Below, in pieces: positions 28,101 through 39,700 of a DNA stretch of 64,000 bases (the stretch's first letter is position 1; each line of letters begins with the position of its first letter). Origin of the DNA: Wuchereria bancrofti (Eukaryota; Nematoda; Chromadorea; Rhabditida; Onchocercidae). The translations under genes were made by a program, and so were the position numbers. The notes under the pieces are model-generated. The model was not told where the DNA came from. It did no database searches and worked only from the letters and a program-made list of their open reading frames with translations. Location: NCBI GenBank assembly GCA_005281725.1, contig SSBO01000003.1:2037036-2101035 (forward strand), written 5' to 3'.

Positions 28101-31100
28101 CGAAATTATTTTCCGGATTATCAGCAAAGAAATTTATAAATAAATTTATTGAAAGTGGAAATAGCCTTATTTTCCGGAAATGTTTCAAGGATTACAAATA
28201 TTATTAAACACAAGTATCAAAAGTATCATTTCAGGAAGATTTTGAGCAGTTAGAGAACATGAGCAATGAATTACGTAATTTTATCATTTCGGATGATATT
28301 ACAGCATTGAATGAATCACTACGTGATAATTTGAACTATATGACTAATAACATATCAAATTTAATCGAAGTTATGAAGTAAGTGTAATTTCAAATCTTAC
28401 CGATTAGCAAATGATAAGCTGAAGTGCTATTAGAAAATATAATAAATAACTACCTGTTACTGAGTAGTTTTCTACTTTAAATTGAGTTTTTCTTTTCCTG
28501 TTTCTTTCATATTACCAATGCATCTGCCGAAAATCTACTGGGAAATTGTATGATTTGTAGTAAAATTTAAATAATAACTAAAAGCAATCAATCTTCAAAG
28601 AAATAAATTTTCTTTTTTTTTTTGGTATTTCTCTGTAGCATTTTCTGCTTAACTTATCTATAAAATCATTCTGAGTTATTTTACTAACAGCATTTCTGAC
28701 GTATTTTCAACTACTCAACAATTTTTAACCTAATTTTAACTTTGTTATTCACTTATTAACAAATAACTTTTACAGTGATGAAAATTGGATGCAAAAATTA
28801 TTATTTTTACTTCCAATCATTATAATTACTTAATTTTAGTTATACCGTTATTATTACTCAGCAAAAAATTGAACAATACTTATATTCGAATGAAATAATT
28901 AATGACAGTGTTCAAATAATTGAAAAAGAATGCAGTAATATAATTACTAATGTCAGGGAATATATTTATGATAGTACGGTAAGGTTCATTCAATGCTTTT
29001 GTTTGAGCTAAAAAAAATGAAGGAAATTTAACAAATAGAACAGGAAAATTATGAGAGAATAAAACAAGAAAAAAATGAATTCGATTTAATTAATACAAAA
29101 GTAAATAATAAATTAGATAAATATACAAAGTAACCGTTGTAGAAATAGCAATGCAATAAAAATATGTTAAGAGAGAAAGTAAGCAAATACTTTAAGAATT
29201 GTAAACAAACATTTCATCCTTCGATATCTTGAAATTTTTACAGGAATATTTTCGAAAAAATTCATATATCTGTCGTCCTTTTTATGATATTTGGAAAGAT
29301 ACCGGTTTAATGGTGAGTCAAAAATTAAATCGACCAATTCAAGGTCTTTGGGTGTCAACTAGTCTCTTGGCGCTATCTTTTGTTCCAGCTATTATTCTCA
29401 CAGCACTCATTATCAGATATCTTGCTAGGACGAATAGAAAATATGACTTGAAAGAAGTTTGTTTTTCTTTTTCTTTTCATTTTAAAATTTTGTGAATTTC
29501 CCTTATCTGTAAAAAGTTAGCTTTCCTTTGTCAAACATGCACCCATGAATTACCACTTCTTATTGTAAAACTTAATATTAAATTGAAATCTTAAGCTTCT
29601 AAAGTTTAAAATAAATTCTATTATGTTTCACATTGAATGTTTCAAATTATATGTATAACTTCTATATCTTGAATCCAAATATTTAAAAAAAAGAGTGAAA
29701 TTTAAGTTTTAAAAGACGAGAAATGAAATAGAAACAAACGAATCAATTAATTGCTTAAACTATTTTACAAATCGAAAAAAAAAGAAAGAATTTCTTTAGA
29801 AAAAATTTCCTCTATTTAAATAATATAAAATTCATAACATTTTCTTTCAAAAAAAAAGAAAAAGGAAAAGAAATCTTCCAGAATTCATCCGAAAATGCTG
29901 TCACAATGAGTACAACAACAGATGCTTATCAATAAATATTTAAAAAGGTGCGAATCGATAATATTCCAAACCTTATCATCTTTTCAGCAATTATTTGCAT
30001 GCTTTATCCTTTTGCATTACCTATTACTTACCTGTGTAAAAAGCATTTCTGCGCATGTTTTTTCTTTTCTTTTCTATTCTCTTAAATTCCCTTCTACAAT
30101 ATTTTAGAGAAATTATAAGAAAAAATTAATTGATTAATTTATTTTAAAGTGTGAATAACTTTTTGTTTTTAGACTGCTATAAATATATACATGAAATTAT
30201 AATTTCTCTAACAGTACAGAAATCGACTACGATATCTTTTAAATTATGAATTTTCTTCTTTAAATCAATTTTTCCAAATCTTTTAATTCAACACTACAAC
30301 ATTTTATCTTTTTTTTTATTCGTTTTTCATATTAAACAAGGAAAAAATAAGCACTCAATACGCAAAAATTTAGTTTTTTCAATACTACGTCCATCTGAAC
30401 TCTTAATTTTAATAAAAAAATTTTCTCAAACTTTCAAAAGGGTAAAGTTAAATATCTTTAGTTTAACTAGTTTCAGTAGCAAAACTATTTAATGGGATGT
30501 TAAATAGTTTATCTTTTCTGATTAACTAGTTGATTGATTATATTAAATTATTATCTCAAGGAACATGAAGCAGAATTTGTATGAAGGAAATTTCATTGTT
30601 TTAATTGTTATCTGGTTCTTTGTAAAATTAATTTCTATCCTTTAATGATCGAGAAGAAATTATATTTAACCGAATTTTTCAAAGGAAACTTTTTATGATT
30701 TAAATCGTTATATTTTATTGTTTGATACCAAATTTTTTTTTTAAAATAACAAAAATAATTGTTAGTTAAATGTGACAACATTAACATTTAATAATAGTCA
30801 AATACAATAAAGAATTTATTAGTTTTTAGAAGAAAATTCTTTCACTTATTTTACAATTTAACTGAAAATAGCATTGCTATCTAAATGATTTTTTTTTTTT
30901 TTGATTATTTTACTAAATTTTTTGTTAAAAATTCACTTTACCATCCTATTAACCTGCAGCAAACGAGAACTGACATATTCTGTGGTGCTATTTATGCTTA
31001 CGAAGCAAGTCCGAAAAGTTCCACGTTCACTTTAATTTCCAAGCGAAGTGCTGGTAGCCGTAAAATATGGCGCAAATTATTTGGAGGAAAGCAAATTGTT

Positions 31101-31163
31101 CCAGTGATCGAACAATCGGTGACACATCCCAATATTTATGCTTACGATTTATGTGATAAATGA
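22003..31163 (+). CDS. Prominin-family five-pass membrane protein (copy B)
   Basis: Tandem paralogue of copy A with the same plan. Exons: 22003-22084, 22294-22475, 23077-23151, 23575-23691, 23903-24059, 24449-24609, 24881-25048, 25307-25381, 25654-25809, 26005-26123, 26648-26758, 27337-27483, 27763-27949, 28235-28377, 28840-28978, 29244-29456, then 30960-31163; about 811 residues. Exons 3, 5, 6, 10, 11, 13, 14 and 15 match copy A in length exactly (75, 157, 161, 119, 111, 187, 143, 139). The start has a signal peptide (LITIISYFIIVHG). TM1 ends in a cysteine cluster, FFFFCSRCC. TM4 contains GAFFTGWIIMLIAR, and the second loop ends YICRPFYDIW before TM5. The tail encoded by 30960-31163 is basic with two related tyrosine motifs, AIYAYEA and NIYAYDL. 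An alternative last exon lies at 29882. Exon 2 could instead start at 22303, or translation could begin at the ATG at 22266. AATAAA at 31312 fits the distal end. Confidence 0.85.
22782..22838. repeat. Two-copy 25-base tandem repeat in prominin B intron 2
   Basis: GATTATAAAACACTATATCT at 22782 recurs with three changes at 22814; both are followed by a similar AAATA/GAATA. This is a local duplication with no evident function. Confidence 0.75.
27100..27280 (+). pseudogene. Decayed duplicate of the prominin B TM4 exon and its acceptor
   Basis: This stretch repeats 26541-26708: it carries the intron end (TTTCTAAGCTTACT, TTCAAGGTTTGTTTT, AATCTTAAAATTT, CAG) and about 65 bases of exon 11. The copy begins at 27205 and reads NKSSSKCSKSFFSIGNAIV before a stop at 27278-27280, where the real exon reads NKSSKCSKVFSSWGHYCA and continues into TM4. 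The acceptor is intact but no downstream donor or TM4 remains, so it is either a dead fragment or a source of truncated transcripts. Confidence 0.85.
29882..29935 (+). CDS. Alternative proximal last exon of prominin B
   Basis: After ATCTTCCAG, a phase-0 exon encodes NSSENAVTMSTTTDAYQ and a stop (29933-29935). It joins in frame to the TM5 exon ending at 29456 and would give a protein of about 761 residues. Its short Ser/Thr-rich tail resembles in size the tail of copy A. The more distal exon 30960-31163 is the competing end. Both have good acceptors; the sequence alone cannot say which is used. Confidence 0.5.
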   Translation, partial: NSSENAVTMSTTTDAYQ

Positions 31164-31478
31164 AGTACGGTCAGTAATGTACTAATTTTCACATTTATCA
31201 TACCTGTACACTCTTACCTTTCCTTGTTTTACTTTCTTATTTGCATGATATTTAAAACAAACAAACAAACAAATGTTGAGGTTTTCATTATGAAATACTT
31301 TTTTTGCCCATAATAAAATTCACAGGTAACAATTAACCTTTGCCAAGATATTCATTTACATAGCATCCATATATTGTCACCTCTTTTCTTTTGTTTTATT
31401 TTTGTTTTGCGCTATTTTTCAAAGGTTCTTGTTGGCATATACATATTACCTATACACATACTGCCAAGTTATTTTTGA

Positions 31479-31500
31479 CACACACACACACACACACGCA
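31479..31500. repeat. (AC)n microsatellite
   Basis: About ten AC units in the spacer downstream of prominin B. Confidence 0.9.
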
Positions 31501-31744
31501 CATCACCGAGTTTAAAGTATTTTATGTTTTCAAATCTTAGTTCTACAATAGTTTTAATATATTCACGCTGTTAATCATTTAACAATTATTTTGCTGGGAT
31601 TTCACTTAATTGCAAGATTTTTTTTTTCGCTGTATCTAATGATGTAATTGAGAATTCGAGCGCAGTTTTTAAAAGATACTTTTCGGCACAGTCATATCAT
31701 TCAATATTACTGCAATAATTCTCATTGCGTCCTATGATAGTATA

Positions 31745-31745
31745 T

Positions 31746-31793
<48 letters not shown>

Positions 31794-31804
31794 TAATAAT
31801 AATG
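31745..31804. repeat. (GAT/AAT)n microsatellite
   Basis: Three or four GATAAT units run into an array of AAT with one AAC interruption. Confidence 0.9.
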
Positions 31805-32273
31805 GTTGATGATGACGAGTGATGGATGATGTTAGATGATTTTTCAGCTTACTTAATCTCGACAGAGTTGTTTTCATTATCGATAACCAAATCCCCAGGT
31901 TATTACGACAATACGAGATGCAATGTTATCTCAGGTTATTTCATCATACTCACTATTTTCACCTTAATATGATAATACATTTCTGTTGAAATTATTGAAA
32001 CTCGTTCAACTGATTTAAATAGCTATTAAAACTAGATGTTTTGATTATTCAATATTGTTTCAAAATAGATTTTCTGAAAATTTTTGAAAACTAGGTTTAA
32101 ATCCGTACAACATGGATTTTTTTTTTAATTGTTATAATCAAATATTTTTTTAATATTTATTTGAATCATTATTTTGTATAAATAGTTACTATATGCTGTA
32201 CCTGAATTTTTCCACATTTTTTATACTTTAATTTATATTCGTTCTTTAGCTACAAAGAGATTGGGAAAAAACC

Positions 32274-32375
32274 ATGAAATTGGTCTTTTTATTTTTTATT
32301 ATTTCTGCATCATTTTTAGGCAGTTATCCTTTATTTATAATGAAATCACATGAGCAAAAGATAAATTATGTTTGA
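32274..32375 (+). CDS. Candidate small secreted peptide or first exon
   Basis: A 33-residue open frame begins MKLVFLFFIISASFLG, a textbook short signal peptide (Lys near the start, a hydrophobic run, small residues SASFLG), then YPLFIMKSHEQKINYV and TGA. A TTCTTTAG acceptor-like site at about 32241-32248 precedes the ATG by some 25 bases, which would suit spliced-leader addition or an upstream exon. No homologue is recognised. It may be the first exon of a gene whose later exons I could not find, or chance in T-rich sequence. Confidence 0.3.
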   Translation: MKLVFLFFIISASFLGSYPLFIMKSHEQKINYV

Positions 32376-33747
32376 ACCACAATTTCATTACTTAACTATA
32401 TCACTAAAAAATTTATATAATTGTAATGATCTTGTATTATCAACATTATTAAGCAATATCAAGTTTAGTTAAGATACTGCTTAAATGCCACATAATGTTA
32501 CAATGATTCAAATTAGACAAGTCTTGTACTAGTAGAATTTGATTAGCAAAGAAACCTTTTTCTTTTGTTTTTATTTACGTATTTCTCTACACTATGTCAT
32601 TGTATTTTAAACATTATATGCTGCAAATCTGTTGGAAAACATATATTCTATGCAAGCATTTCTGTAATATTTCTATCCAATAAGAAATTAACCTCTCAGT
32701 GTTTTATCGTATCAACAACGATTTATCGCTTCAAATATTCCAGCTACAATAACTATTTCATCTAACGCATTATTTGTCCAATAATTGACTGCATTATGCT
32801 GCGATGAAAACTAAACTGTTGCTGTAGCAACGTTGGGATGAAACATTTCTGATGAAACCGACAAATATGCTCTTTGCTCTATTAAAGATTAATACAAGAG
32901 TGAGGATCAACGGATAAGACGGAACAATTCAGTTATTTAATACTCCAACTCCTTTTAAAAAATTCGATTTATAACATGCTGAAATGCAATCATTCACTAC
33001 CGAAGCACCATATTTTTTTTTTCTTTGTATTTCAAACTCTTCTGCATTTGTAAAAAGATCAATTTTATTTGAAAATATTAAACAACACAACAAAAAAGTC
33101 AATTTTTTGAAGTTAGCACAGAGAAAACAAAGGCATTTTGCAGAAGTGATCAAATGAAAGTCCTTCAAAATACATTATCATTTGCAGCGATGTTTCCCAC
33201 AATTTTCTCATTTTGTTGAATGCATTTTCAAAGTTTGTTAAATTTTAAAATATGTCAGAGAACTCATAAATTATCAACATATTTCGCAAAAACTTCAAAA
33301 AGATATATGATGTGAGGTAATATTGGACTTCAGCCTACAAAAATGATATATCAAACCAAAAGGAGGTAGAACACTAACCAAACTCTATGCCAGATGTTCT
33401 TGAAAAGACTTTACAGAACACCGCACAGTTTTGCTAGTTGCTGTAACCAAAGGTTCCTAAAACACTTCCGCGTAGTCTGAAAGCTTCAACGGAATATTTG
33501 CGAAACAAAAGAAAACCACCTCAAATCATGAACTAAGGACAATCTTCTTCTGCCTATTCATTGGCATTTCCATGCCTTTATTAAGTAAGTTATTATGCTT
33601 ATAAGTAACAAGCTTGAGATCGTATGTTTCATTGCATCATTACTAACAAACGTAAAATTAATTTTTAAAAACTGAACTGCATGATAGTTAAGGAAAAGAT
33701 ATAAGTAAAAGAAAAAGAAATTCAACGTAGAGCAGTGATTAGTTATT
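32376..33747. other. Convergent spacer between prominin B and the J-protein gene
   Basis: Nothing coding could be supported. An AATAAA on the minus strand (33577-33582) lies about 170 bases past the J-protein stop and probably ends that transcript. Confidence 0.6.
32818..32831. promoter_or_regulatory. X-box-like RFX palindrome
   Basis: GTTGCTGTAGCAAC is an inverted repeat with the 6-2-6 spacing of RFX/DAF-19 X-boxes; the centre is GT rather than the usual AT or similar. It lies between the converging ends of prominin B and the J-protein gene, so a target gene is not obvious. Confidence 0.35.
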
Positions 33748-36700
33748 TCAGCGCTGCCTTCGACGTCTCCCAGCACGACGCGGTCGATCACCGTTGAACG
33801 GGTTCCTATCCGGTGGACGATAGGATGCTTGCTGTGACGCTGTAGCCGGAGCACCGTAACCAAGCGATACCGAGCAAGTACAACCATCATTGTCCGGTGC
33901 TCCTCGATTATAACAGCACAAGTCATCATACTCATGTCTTCCTTGTCTGCAATTAAGAAGGTATTCTCGCCAACTACTAGAAATAAGAGATGAAATAATA
34001 AAAACAAACAAGATGCAACGATTTCTGTTATTGAGGTACAATTGTATGATCATAAAAAAATAAGTAATGAACGGTAGAGTCATTTTGTCTTCCTCATTAT
34101 GAGCATTTGAGGCTTAATCACTGCTATCCATTAGCGGAGCTAATTTTTCACCCTTACCTCAGTTAATTAACACGTAGTGCCATATTTCCCATTCTCTCAA
34201 AATCTACAGAATATTTATATCTCGTTGTTCTTAAATCTGACCGACATCTGTTGCTCTCTCCTTCGAAGTATTAAGTTTGAAAATTTGAAAGAAATATACC
34301 CAGTTTTAGTCTGTCTCAACGGGTTTTTATTTACTGATGGCCCGGTCGTTGTCACTAAACGATATTGCACCAAATGACTGTTAGCTTTCATATGTTTCAA
34401 GTGATTGCTCTGAAAAAGAATGCCATAAAGATAACACAGTGCACCATTTAAATTATCAGAATCATTGCTATTCGATCTCTAGATCAATAAATAAAAGTCA
34501 TGGCTGCTCTAGATCTTTTCTTCTATCGAACTAGACTTTCTACTCCACTCACCATAACCATTATGAAAAAGTCGTTATAACCAAAAAAAATTTATTCAAG
34601 TTTTTAAGAAAATTTTTGGGACAAAACTTTCTTGTTTATTTGACATTTTATGAGTTAAAGAACTGAAAAAAGGAATTAATACCGGACAAGTAGCCCACTG
34701 AGTAATATCATAGATTACACCATCTAAACATGCATAGTAGATCCAAATAAAGCCAGCGAAACGAGTTTCTGCCCAAATATCATTCTGAAATATGATATTC
34801 TATAAACATGATCACCCCACACATATTTCAGAAACAAGTACAAGTAATAACCAGACCTGTTAGACCATATCTAAGGTTCTATATTTTGGTGAGTGCACTT
34901 CAGTACAATCATATAGTTAAAAACGATTCGCAATATTATATTACAATTTGTTTTGATTTACCCATCATGTTTTAATTTATTATTTTTTTTGACATTTTAA
35001 TTTATTATTATTTGAGATACATATTAATCAGAAGATACAGAAAACCATACATGTTTAGCAGGATGACGAAGTTTACATTTCTTACAGTATCGAGCTTCTG
35101 AGGCTCGAATACTTTCTACTGGTATACGTGTATGCTTATTACCACAGTCGCAGTACATAGCATTCCGCGCCTCATTCATCTTTTCACGTAAACGTTCCCA
35201 TAATTCTTCCATTTCTTTGTGCTGTAAAAGATCAGAAAATCTTAAAACATAATTCCAAAACATATCGTTTAAAAAAAGTAACAACAACAATTTCCCAATA
35301 ATTTCTGTTTGCAACAAAATGATGTAGTTTACGATGTAGTTTGTTTGCATTAAATTATGTGACTGATTTCAGGATAAAAAAAAAATTATTTTGTAATTCC
35401 TAAACAAATGACATAATAAGATAAATTCTTTTTTATCTATCCAAGCCAAACAAGATGTTCAGAAGAACCATTCTTAATATAATATAGTAACAGTGCTGGA
35501 ACAATTAGCAAAGAAAAAATATTATGACAATACATCCTTACCAGCGGATTTTTATGTAAATTAGCAATATTATATTTGTTCCGAACATCTGGTGTACCAA
35601 TTGCATCGAAAGCTCTCGAAAGAATCTTGAAAGCTTCATCTGCTCCACTTAAACGGTTCTGTAAAAATCATCAATCATCTAATACAGAAACACAACTTTC
35701 TATCAAACACTAAAACTCAATAATATCGACTCTAATTATCATAAATATGAAATATCACCCCATTTCAGCTGAGTTGAATTTAACAAATTTGTAAATAAAA
35801 AAAAAAAAATAAAAAATTGGCGCTGAATTTGTAGATATATTTAACTTATATGCAGATATCAACTTAAAAATAAAACCTTATCAGGATGCACCAGAACGGC
35901 TTGCTTTTTATAATATCGCTTAATATCATCATCCTTACAGTCAGCCCTTAAACCTAGTACTATATATGCATCACGTCCACGACATTTCAAAATTCGTTCC
36001 ATTGCTTCTTCGCCTTAAAATGACTGCTAAATAGTATAAATAGAAAAAACGTTTAAAAAGTAAAAAAAGTTTTCCAACAATACTACACTTTTGATCTGAA
36101 TCATAAAGCTAGCGAAAGATATACGAAACTAAGGAAATTTGAAGAAAATATGTTGGGATGACAACTGTCGAAATAGTCATGAATAAAAAAAAAAAAAACA
36201 AAGACTACAAAATGCACCTGTTACCGGCAACTGAATATTTTCATTTAGACCCCATTCGACAACTTTTTTCTTATTCGTCCACATTCTTTTTATGTTGAAC
36301 AAACGAATATTTTCCCAGCATTTTCTGTTCAAAGAATCAAGAATATAAATCTGTCTGAACAAACAAGCCATTTTAAATTTAAAAACTTACATTAGAACAT
36401 AAACATATACAATACCTAATCATTTACTTAAAAGATTTCTACGTCTTTGTAGTGTGTTCTAAGGGCCATCCATCTCGTAAATACATAAAAATCTGAAACG
36501 AAGCTATGAGTTTAAAATTAGTCACTTATGATCAGTCGATAAGCAAGCTCATTACTTGAATTTAATCAAGGCAAATACAAGAAATCTTAAAATAATGAAA
36601 CGCAAACAACAAATCTATGTGTAAAAAATTACCTCTGCGCATCTAACATGGAATACCAGCATCGTTGAATGTTGAAAACAATACTAGTGTAACCAGCGAC

Positions 36701-39700
36701 AATTCTTGAACATAAATTTCAAGTTAGTGCTAATTTATAATAAATGTGCAATTTTTCAAAAACGACTAAAATTGTTTTTCATTCATTTCTTGCATCCCTC
36801 CCTCCACCCTCTTTCTCTCTGCAAGACGTGTGCTATTAAAAAGTGTTTCAAAACAAATTGAACAAACTGAGCATGCTTAAATTGTTTTAATCTCTTAAAT
36901 ATAAATGCCCAGTTCAAAAAACTCTTCACCTGAGTTTTAAATTGACTTCACCATAAAATGTTTTCTAATAGCTATTATCTGAACAATCTACTGGTCAATC
37001 TTTTCAACCCATAAAAAAATTGATTATGTAACGATGATTATATAAAAATTCCTTTTGAGAATTTACAGTGCGACTTTTTATTAATGAGTTATTACATACG
37101 TATAAAGAGTGATATCCAACAGTTGTAACGATATATCTGACAAAAGATCCATAATCCATTGAAAAGCATGTTTGATGATCGAAAATACAAGCGCTATCAT
37201 TATATCTAAAGTGTTGTATAGAAACGATATGAAATTATGGATCAACAAAGTACAAATTTGAAAATGAAGGAGAAATGTGACAAAACTCAAAACAAATTCA
37301 AAACGTACTTATATAGTCTGTTATGCTGTTTTGGCGCTTTTTAATGGAATTACGCTGTTTTCGGCCGCATCTCGCAGAATCAGTCAATGATTGTGCGTTC
37401 AGATCACGACGAGCGCCAATCATTTTTTTGAATACTGAGAAAAAAAAAACTATTATTAGATTCTTTTCTTTTCTGCACAACAGTTTGAAGATTCACTATC
37501 AAAATTTATCTTACAAGGAGGCTTTGTAGTTGCCAAAATTATAACTCCCAAATGAATTTAGATGCAGTAGGTGCTTCGCATAATCCGTACGAAGTTATTT
37601 TAAAAAATTTTTCTGATCTAATATCAATTCAGAAATGATCACCAAATTTCCCTAGGAAGCCATATACAATGAAAATCGACAAGACCTCTGAAAACAAAAA
37701 TATAATCTACCATTACGCTGAGTTGAAGAGAAGCCTGAAGATTTAATTCCATTTTGACTGAATTCCCTGGTTTTAGTCTCAGTTAGTGTGCAGCTGTCTT
37801 CATCAATCTTTTCTGTGTTTTCTGCAAATTAGTATTAGGCACAAATGTAACGTAGTCCAAATTATCTGTTCATCCATATCATTGTCAAAAAGTGTTTCAA
37901 GTACATAATTTGCTGGCAAAGAAATGAAAACTAGCTAATAATAACGACATTCAACGTAAACATCAGTGATTTATAATTTTAATTTCAGTCACAAAACAAA
38001 AGTCAAAACCTGATCTGTAATTCTTATTCAGCGCCGAGAAAACCTTGCTATTTGTTACTTAAATTTTCATCAATATCTTGTAAAAGAAAAGTGATTAAGC
38101 ATGTGCCATTACCAATTTTCCGCTTTCCCCTCATGAAACCCAGCACAATAATCATAATCAGAACTAATTAAGCTACATTAAAAGCTACGTTTTAATAATG
38201 GAAATAACAGTGCAAAAAAAAAACACACCCAGTGAAACGTCACCAATTTTTGGTTTTGATGCAGCTACATCCACCGGTGATTCATGGTGAACAACCACTG
38301 ATGATAATGATCGACGCGTAACGCGACGTAGAACTATATTTGTAGCTTGCGTCCCAAGAGACTGTAAAACATCAAAACGACTGGAAGCATCCACAGCCTG
38401 ATTACTGGCTAGCCCTACAATGATCACGCAACCGCTGGTATGTTTATAAAATGAACTATCCGATATCCAGAAATAAATGACAGAATTAGCAAATTTTATT
38501 TAAACATGGATGAGTGAAGCCATCAGATATTCAGAAATTACTTACCCAAAAATATTCTTATTAAACCATTTGGCCAATATATTGTCCAACCTACTATTAA
38601 AAATAGAAAAATTTTTCTATGTTTTAAGATATCATTGTGCAAGTTTAGCACCTTAACTAAATCATTTATTAAAAAATTATTAGTGATAAATTGATATTAA
38701 AGATTATACTATTAATAGATAAGACCCATACGACTGCATTGATGAAGAGCTCACCATCTTCATCAGTGATCACTTGATCATTTTTGTTGCTTTTAACACC
38801 TTTGTTTTTCTTATGAGTGATTTTCTGGAATTCATAATCGGCTTTTTTCTTCATACGATCACATCCTGTTAATAAATTTAAATTATTCTTGAAAACACTT
38901 AATTCCTCTCGTTAAATAATAATTATACCTTTCTTAGTCGCAACTTTGTTTTTGAGATGGACAGTTCCTTCATTCTGTTCGTTGTAAACATCATTCACGG
39001 TACAAGACGCCAGCACAACTGAGGTTTCATCAATAGATTGATTATTATTGGTGCCATGTGTTGATGTTATACTTTTTGAAGTTTGATTATCATCATCTTT
39101 TCCTCCTAAATTAATTACATGAACAAAAATGAATCATCAATTCTGATTTCATTCAGCAAGGAAACTGATTACATCCAATTCCTGATTTTCTTTGAATACT
39201 GATTAAGTCTCAACATTTTTTATCTGCTTACTGCAACAACTAATAAAAACATACCTATAAGACATCTGTCTTGTAAAAGACATCATTAAATAGCTCCATA
39301 CAATAGGTTCACATGATAGAATAATCAATCTTTTAAACCTCTTCAAGTGACATTAAGACATTTTAATACCTGAAAAAACGGATGAAGTATGACGTATAGA
39401 CGCTGGTGGGCTTGATACAAGAGAGGAAAGTGATGAACTTGACACAACATGCTCTTTCTTGGAAGCAGCGTCGCGATAGCTTTTACTCAGTGGTAGAACC
39501 ACACCTTTAGTTGCTTCTGGTAAAAACAAACTTGAAGAAACATCCTCCCTGAAACTATACTCATTATGTCGAGGAATTATAATGACTGAAACGAAAACTA
39601 CGTGAAAACTTCATAAAGGTTAATATATATTTCTTCACACTGAGCATATTCATGATTATGTCTGAATTACCAGAAAATTTTCTGTTATCAGGAAACTTTC

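Noticed and set aside
32929..33168. 79-codon minus-strand frame
   Set aside because: No recognisable domain, no partner exons and no family match; probably chance in AT-rich DNA.
33558..34007. 149-codon minus-strand frame
   Set aside because: It overlaps the last exon of the J-protein gene in another frame. The frame ending RAGRRRRQR fits the incoming splice phase and the DNAJC14 C-terminus.
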